NCBI GenBank assembly: GCA_945862355.1
Contig: CAMAYR010000021.1
Location: 1 to 35,706 of the forward strand
DNA from: Devosia equisanguinis
GTDB taxonomy: Bacteria > Pseudomonadota > Alphaproteobacteria > Rhizobiales > Hyphomicrobiaceae
Reading direction: 5' to 3'
DNA: 35,706 nt
Below the pieces are notes generated by a model. The model made no database searches and was not told the origin of the DNA. It saw only the letters and a list, made by a program, of their open reading frames with translations. The position numbers were made by a program, and so were the translations under genes. Shown here piece after piece: positions 32,004-35,706 of this stretch (within the stretch, counting starts at the first letter, position 1; every line of letters starts with the position of its first letter).

Positions 32004-32795
32004 TTAGGTGCTCCCATTGGTCTTGACCAGGGTTGTGCCGCGCTTTGCCCGCCGCTGTCGGGCAGTTCTGACCGAGGGAAGCTCGAGGACGACGGCAGAC
32101 CAGCCGTTTGCCGGCGGGACCAGCAACAATTCCCCCCCCATCGCCGCCATGAGCCGCTTCGTCATGGCCGGCGCCAGCGCCGTCACTGCCAGAGCGCCTT
32201 GCCCCGTTTCGAGCTCGACGAAGGCCGGGCACTCACTGGCCCCCTCGGGATGCTTCCCCTGGAAGAATATCGAAATCTGCACCCTCGCACCCGCCTCGTG
32301 GCACTCGAGGCGGAGCATACGCCGCTCGCCATGATGCAGGCCGTGAGCCAGCGCCCCGCGCAGCGCTGCATCGAGAAATAGCGCGTCGGCTTGCACAATC
32401 ACGGAGATTGCATGGACCTCCACCAGCGCTGCCGCTGGCCCGAGCGCCGCCAGCGCAGCCTGTACAGCCTCCGCCACCAGAACTGGCGCCGGCACGGGGG
32501 CGATCTCGCCCGCCTCCAGCCTGGCCACGAGTGTCATGCCCGCCACCATTGCCCGCAGAGACGAGGCGACCTCACGCACCATTGCCGCCAGGCGCTCCCG
32601 CGCGGCTGAGCCAGTTGCATCAGCCATGGCTCCTGCCAGCAACTCGAGCGACTGGGCCGGCTGGCGAAAATCGTGGCTGGCCGTCAGCCACAGACCCGCC
32701 TCCTTTCGTCGGGCAGCCCCGCTGCGACCGCGCGCACTCGTCGCAGTCCGGTTGCCGATAGCACCGTCGTCAGACCTGTCGTCAGCCCTTGCCAT
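32004..32795 (-). CDS. histidine kinase-like protein with degenerate ATP-binding domain
   Basis: A 263-residue protein. ATG 32795 has GGAG 8 bases upstream; longer readings run through the divergent regulator promoter. A basic, disordered-looking N-terminus (1-34) is followed by a recognisable dimerisation/phosphoacceptor helix: LWLTASHDFRQPAQSLELL with His41, then a second helix ending LVARLEAG. The C-terminal 130 residues have the length and a few features of a HATPase domain (DAALRGALAHGL, then MTKRLMAAMGGELLL at about 211-225). However, the N-box asparagine is missing and no DxGxG G1 box is visible. No sensor or membrane segment is present. It may act as a phosphotransferase or pseudokinase rather than an autokinase. 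It is divergent (99 bases) from a single-receiver regulator. Confidence 0.7.
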   Translation of the reverse strand: MARADDRSDDGAIGNRTATSARGRSGAARRKEAGLWLTASHDFRQPAQSLELLAGAMADATGSAARERLAAMVREVASSLRAMVAGMTLVARLEAGEIAPVPAPVLVAEAVQAALAALGPAAALVEVHAISVIVQADALFLDAALRGALAHGLHHGERRMLRLECHEAGARVQISIFFQGKHPEGASECPAFVELETGQGALAVTALAPAMTKRLMAAMGGELLLVPPANGWSAVVLELPSVRTARQRRAKRGTTLVKTNGST

Positions 32796-32894
32796 GGCGG
32801 CTCCGATTGCCCGAGACCTGGACGCAGCCGCCGATGCAAGAAGCGAACGGCTCCACTTGAATTCCGGGCTGATCTTTGCTGGAAATGCTCGCCG

Positions 32895-33278
32895 ATGACA
32901 AACACCAGCAAACGACCGCTCGCGGGAATTACCGTGCTGATCGCGGAGGACTACTGGCTCCTCGCGGACCTGATTCGGCTGGCGGTGTCGGACGCAGGCG
33001 GCAAAGTAGTCGGGCCGACTGGAAGTCTGGCGGAAGCAGAGAGGCTGGCTGCCGCCGGCTGCTTCGACGCAGTCGTTATGGATATCAACCTGCGCGGCGG
33101 ACATGCCGACGCGTTGGCCATGCGCCTTGCCGACTTGGGCAAGAAGGTGATCGTGCTGACCGGATACGAACCGTCACCCCAGCTTGTCGCCAGCATTCAT
33201 CAGTATCTGGCCAAGCCAGTCCCGACGGACGTGCTCATTGCAGCGCTGGCGCGCCCGCTGACGAACCGGCGTGACTGA
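32895..33278 (+). CDS. single-domain response regulator (receiver only)
   Basis: A 127-residue stand-alone CheY-like receiver. ATG 32895 is chosen because the receiver begins 12 residues later and GGAAA lies upstream. All phosphorylation residues are present: acidic pair Glu18/Asp19 (LIAEDYWLLADLIRL), phosphoacceptor Asp63 (VVMDINLRGG), Thr89 (VIVLTGY) and Lys107 (YLAKPV). There is no output domain, so it works by protein contact or as a phosphate sink, as do LovR-like regulators of alphaproteobacteria. It is divergent from the degenerate kinase gene. Its 3' end overlaps the convergent HWE kinase gene by 44 bases. Phosphotransfer partners among these neighbours are a reasonable inference. Confidence 0.9.
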   Translation: MTNTSKRPLAGITVLIAEDYWLLADLIRLAVSDAGGKVVGPTGSLAEAERLAAAGCFDAVVMDINLRGGHADALAMRLADLGKKVIVLTGYEPSPQLVASIHQYLAKPVPTDVLIAALARPLTNRRD

Positions 33279-35679
33279 CATCTGCTGCTGCGATGTCCGC
33301 TGCCAGCGCGGGCTCAGCCAGCGGCAGGGTGATCTTGCATACGAGGCCGCTCGGCGGAAAATCGAGATAGATGCTCGCTTCGCACTCGTAGTGCATCAGG
33401 TTGCGAATGGTGCGCAGGCCGTAGCTTTCCCGCGTCGGCGCCACGATCGGCGTCGCTGCCATCTCGCGCCACACGAAGCCCAGCGCACTCCTGGCGCCGT
33501 CCACCGGCGTGAGTGTCCATGTCACCTCGACCCGCCCGGAAGCTTGGGAAAATGCACCGTACTTCGCAGCGTTGGTGGCAAGCTCGTGAATCGTGAAGGC
33601 GAACGCCTGGGCGATGTCGGGCTCGAGCAACACATCGGGGCCCTCGATGCGGCAGTTGTCGGATCGGCGGTAGGCGGCGAGCTCGTCCTCGATCAGGGAC
33701 GCGATTCCCACGCCCGCCCACTTGCTGCCGCTCAGCCTCTCCTGCGTGCGTGCCATGGATTGGATACGGCCGCGGATGACGGCGACGTACTCATCGAGCG
33801 ACTGATGACCCTCCTTCGACAACTCGACGACGACAGCCATGCGAGCAAGCGCGTTCTTCACACGGTGGTCGAGCTCCCGGATCAACAGCTCCTGACGCTG
33901 CTCGGCACGAACCTTGTCGGAGACGTCGCGGGCGAGACCTCGAATACTGAGAATCTTGCCCCCCTCGTCCGTCGTGGCATGGTAGCTCGCCTCCAGCCAC
34001 GCGACGCGCCCGTCCGGACGGATGAAGCGGAATGTTCCCGTCGCAGTCGTATCGGAAATCGACCGGCGACCGTAGGTAAGCAGCGACTTGCGGTCTTCGG
34101 GATGAACGAGGTCGAAGATCAGGCTGTTCGAGGTCCGTGCGGTCTCGAGGGGAACCCCCAGTATCTCGGCGGCGTTGTCACTGCGCCTTGCCGTACCCTT
34201 CACCACATCGTACTCGAACGCATAGACCCTGCCGGCCTGGAGCGCCGCGCGCAATTCCTCCGACTGCGCCTTGAGCTCGGTCACGTCCACGCAAGTGCCG
34301 TAGAGGCGCAGGAGGGCGCCGTTCTCGTCGAACTCCACTTCCGAGCGGTGCTCGATCAATAGGATCTCGCCACTCTTTCCGCGCATCCATATCAACCGCT
34401 CGGACTTGGGTTGCGCCGGCGAAACTGAGCTGTACATGCCCTCGAACGAATTCTTGTCATCGCCATGCAGGACGGCGAAGAAGTCGTCGGCGCCGCCACG
34501 CGCCGGCAATCCCAGCCGCTCGACAAGTCCGCCCACGCGATGCGTCGTTCCGGTGACATGGTCGTACTCGAACGCATACATATGGCCCGCCTCGAGCGCG
34601 AGGCGCAGCCGGCGGTCGCTGGAGTGAAGTGCGGTGGCTTGGTTTCGCAGTCGCGCGAACATCGCCGTCAGAGCCAGCAGGACGAGGCAGCCAGAAAGTA
34701 TCGCCACCTTCGCAGAGGTCAGGCGTTCAGCCATCGACGAAGCGTGCTCGCCGGTTGCACCGCTCTCGTTCAACGCTACGAAAACCATCACGACCGACAT
34801 CAGGAACGCGCTTGTCGCGGGAAACACCGCAGGCGTGCGGGCTGCCAGCCACAGGAACAAAGGCAGCAGCGCGAAACGCGGCGACATCGTGGAGAGCACA
34901 TTGGAGTATACGAGGCTGAACGAACCGAATGTCACGACGGGAGTGATCACCACCCCTGCCAGGCCTTCGGCCACCACCAACCGGCGCGGCAAGTCGCGCA
35001 GGATTGCCGGTAGCGTGATCAGGACCGGAGCTAGCGCGATGATGCCCAGCACATCGGATTGGAACCAACTCAGCCAGATCTGAAGCGGCGCGGCAGGCGA
35101 AAGACCCAGTTGATGGATTGCCACCGTGGCACCGAGAGCGGCGATTGCAGCGGAGATGCCAGCCGCCACCAGGAACGCAGCGACGCTCCCCAGGCTCTCC
35201 AGCCGGCGGCCCGAACCGTCGATTTTTTCCAGCAGCCGGCAGAACAGCATGCACTCGCCAGCGTTGCAGATGCCGAAGACGAACGCCGCCCCAAAGCTTT
35301 CGCGTGCATGGAGATTGGCCGCGACAGTCGCAGCAAGAATGGCGAATGGAACGAAGGTCCTGGCATTGCGTGGCAGCGCGACCATGACGCCGGCTGCGAG
35401 CCCGGCTGCCGGCCAGAACACCGCGACCACCTCCGCCTCCCTCGAGAGACCGAGCGAGAGGCGCGCCAGCAGGAAATAGAGAACGCCGACCACAACGGCC
35501 ACCACCAGCCGGTTATCGACGGGCAGCGTGGCTGGCTGGTCATGGGGAAAGATCTGTCTCAAACCTGAATCGGTGACTTTGCGCACCGTTCGGCTGGCTG
35601 CTTTGCAAGTGGCTGGATCGGGGTGGCCGGTGGCAGAAGGGCGAAAGCGCGCAGGCTTCGCACTTCGCGGGGGCGACAC
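33235..35679 (-). CDS. MASE1-PAS-PAS HWE-family sensor histidine kinase
   Basis: A membrane sensor kinase of up to 814 residues. The N-terminal MASE1 domain (about 55-330) has about eight helices and the motif VFWPAAGLAAGVMVAL. Two PAS domains follow (about 355-470 and 475-595), each opening with a similar helix (LALEAGHMYAFEYD and ALQAGRVYAFEYD). The HWE kinase core has His605 in RELDHRVKNALARM, the N-box HELATNAAKYGA (His698, Asn703) and the WRE (737-739) that gives the family its name, then YGLRTIRNL. The ligand is unknown. The start is uncertain: GTG 35679 has no Shine-Dalgarno, GTG 35586 and TTG 35562 are alternatives, and the frame stays open to the right window edge. Its 3' end overlaps the convergent receiver gene by 44 bases. 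Confidence 0.92.
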   Translation of the reverse strand: MSPPRSAKPARFRPSATGHPDPATCKAASRTVRKVTDSGLRQIFPHDQPATLPVDNRLVVAVVVGVLYFLLARLSLGLSREAEVVAVFWPAAGLAAGVMVALPRNARTFVPFAILAATVAANLHARESFGAAFVFGICNAGECMLFCRLLEKIDGSGRRLESLGSVAAFLVAAGISAAIAALGATVAIHQLGLSPAAPLQIWLSWFQSDVLGIIALAPVLITLPAILRDLPRRLVVAEGLAGVVITPVVTFGSFSLVYSNVLSTMSPRFALLPLFLWLAARTPAVFPATSAFLMSVVMVFVALNESGATGEHASSMAERLTSAKVAILSGCLVLLALTAMFARLRNQATALHSSDRRLRLALEAGHMYAFEYDHVTGTTHRVGGLVERLGLPARGGADDFFAVLHGDDKNSFEGMYSSVSPAQPKSERLIWMRGKSGEILLIEHRSEVEFDENGALLRLYGTCVDVTELKAQSEELRAALQAGRVYAFEYDVVKGTARRSDNAAEILGVPLETARTSNSLIFDLVHPEDRKSLLTYGRRSISDTTATGTFRFIRPDGRVAWLEASYHATTDEGGKILSIRGLARDVSDKVRAEQRQELLIRELDHRVKNALARMAVVVELSKEGHQSLDEYVAVIRGRIQSMARTQERLSGSKWAGVGIASLIEDELAAYRRSDNCRIEGPDVLLEPDIAQAFAFTIHELATNAAKYGAFSQASGRVEVTWTLTPVDGARSALGFVWREMAATPIVAPTRESYGLRTIRNLMHYECEASIYLDFPPSGLVCKITLPLAEPALAADIAAADVSHAGSSAGAPALQ

Positions 35680-35706
35680 GCCCCGGCGGCTGGCACTGCG
35701 ACGCTG

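Overview
The window is GC-rich chromosomal DNA from an alphaproteobacterium, most likely of the order Hyphomicrobiales. This rests on an EipB/DUF1849 envelope protein, a DUF1036 protein, a DksA with the alphaproteobacterial Cys-Thr-Ser-Ala version of the zinc-finger region, an HWE-family kinase and a stand-alone DsbD-alpha-like protein. I cannot name a genus. No rRNA, tRNA, CRISPR array, transposase or phage gene was found.

Layout. (1) 1-2785: divergent genes for the [2Fe-2S] subunit (cut by the window edge) and the molybdopterin subunit of a xanthine-dehydrogenase-family hydroxylase. (2) 2773-6836: a GT4 glycosyltransferase and a BtuB-like TonB-dependent receptor. The receptor is preceded by a promoter, a textbook cobalamin riboswitch and an intrinsic terminator in the leader. 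(3) 7136-8077: an EamA-type exporter. (4) 8090-11631: a tight three-gene operon of ABC exporter subunit, HlyD-like adaptor and membrane-anchored polysaccharide-lyase-14-like protein. The ABC ATPase has lost nearly every catalytic and coupling residue except Walker A and the Walker B aspartate. (5) 11789-14669: envelope genes eipB, a DsbD-alpha-like protein and divergent yqgE. (6) 15135-19041: tctB, tctA, glycerate 2-kinase and a DUF1036 gene, bracketed by two inverted copies of a 106-bp intergenic repeat. (7) 19088-23811: MoxR ATPase, SDR oxidoreductase, a DksA with a 157-residue histone-H1-like N-terminal extension, and a CDF metal transporter with three apparent ferredoxin-like cytosolic modules. 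(8) 24185-30038: an operon of an unusual fumarate-reductase-superfamily flavoprotein, a very short 2Fe-2S protein and a 5-oxoprolinase-type HyuAB fusion. (9) 30159-35679: an ABC-F ATPase, a histidine kinase with an unrecognisable ATP-binding domain, a divergent single-domain response regulator, and a MASE1-PAS-PAS-HWE kinase whose 3' end overlaps the regulator gene.

Candidates for undescribed biology are the degenerate ABC/HlyD/PL14-like envelope system, the altered-pocket flavoprotein with its short ferredoxin and 5-oxoprolinase, the kinase/receiver island at the right end, and the dispersed repeat family around the tct-glycerate kinase locus. Function in all four is inferred from sequence and context only.
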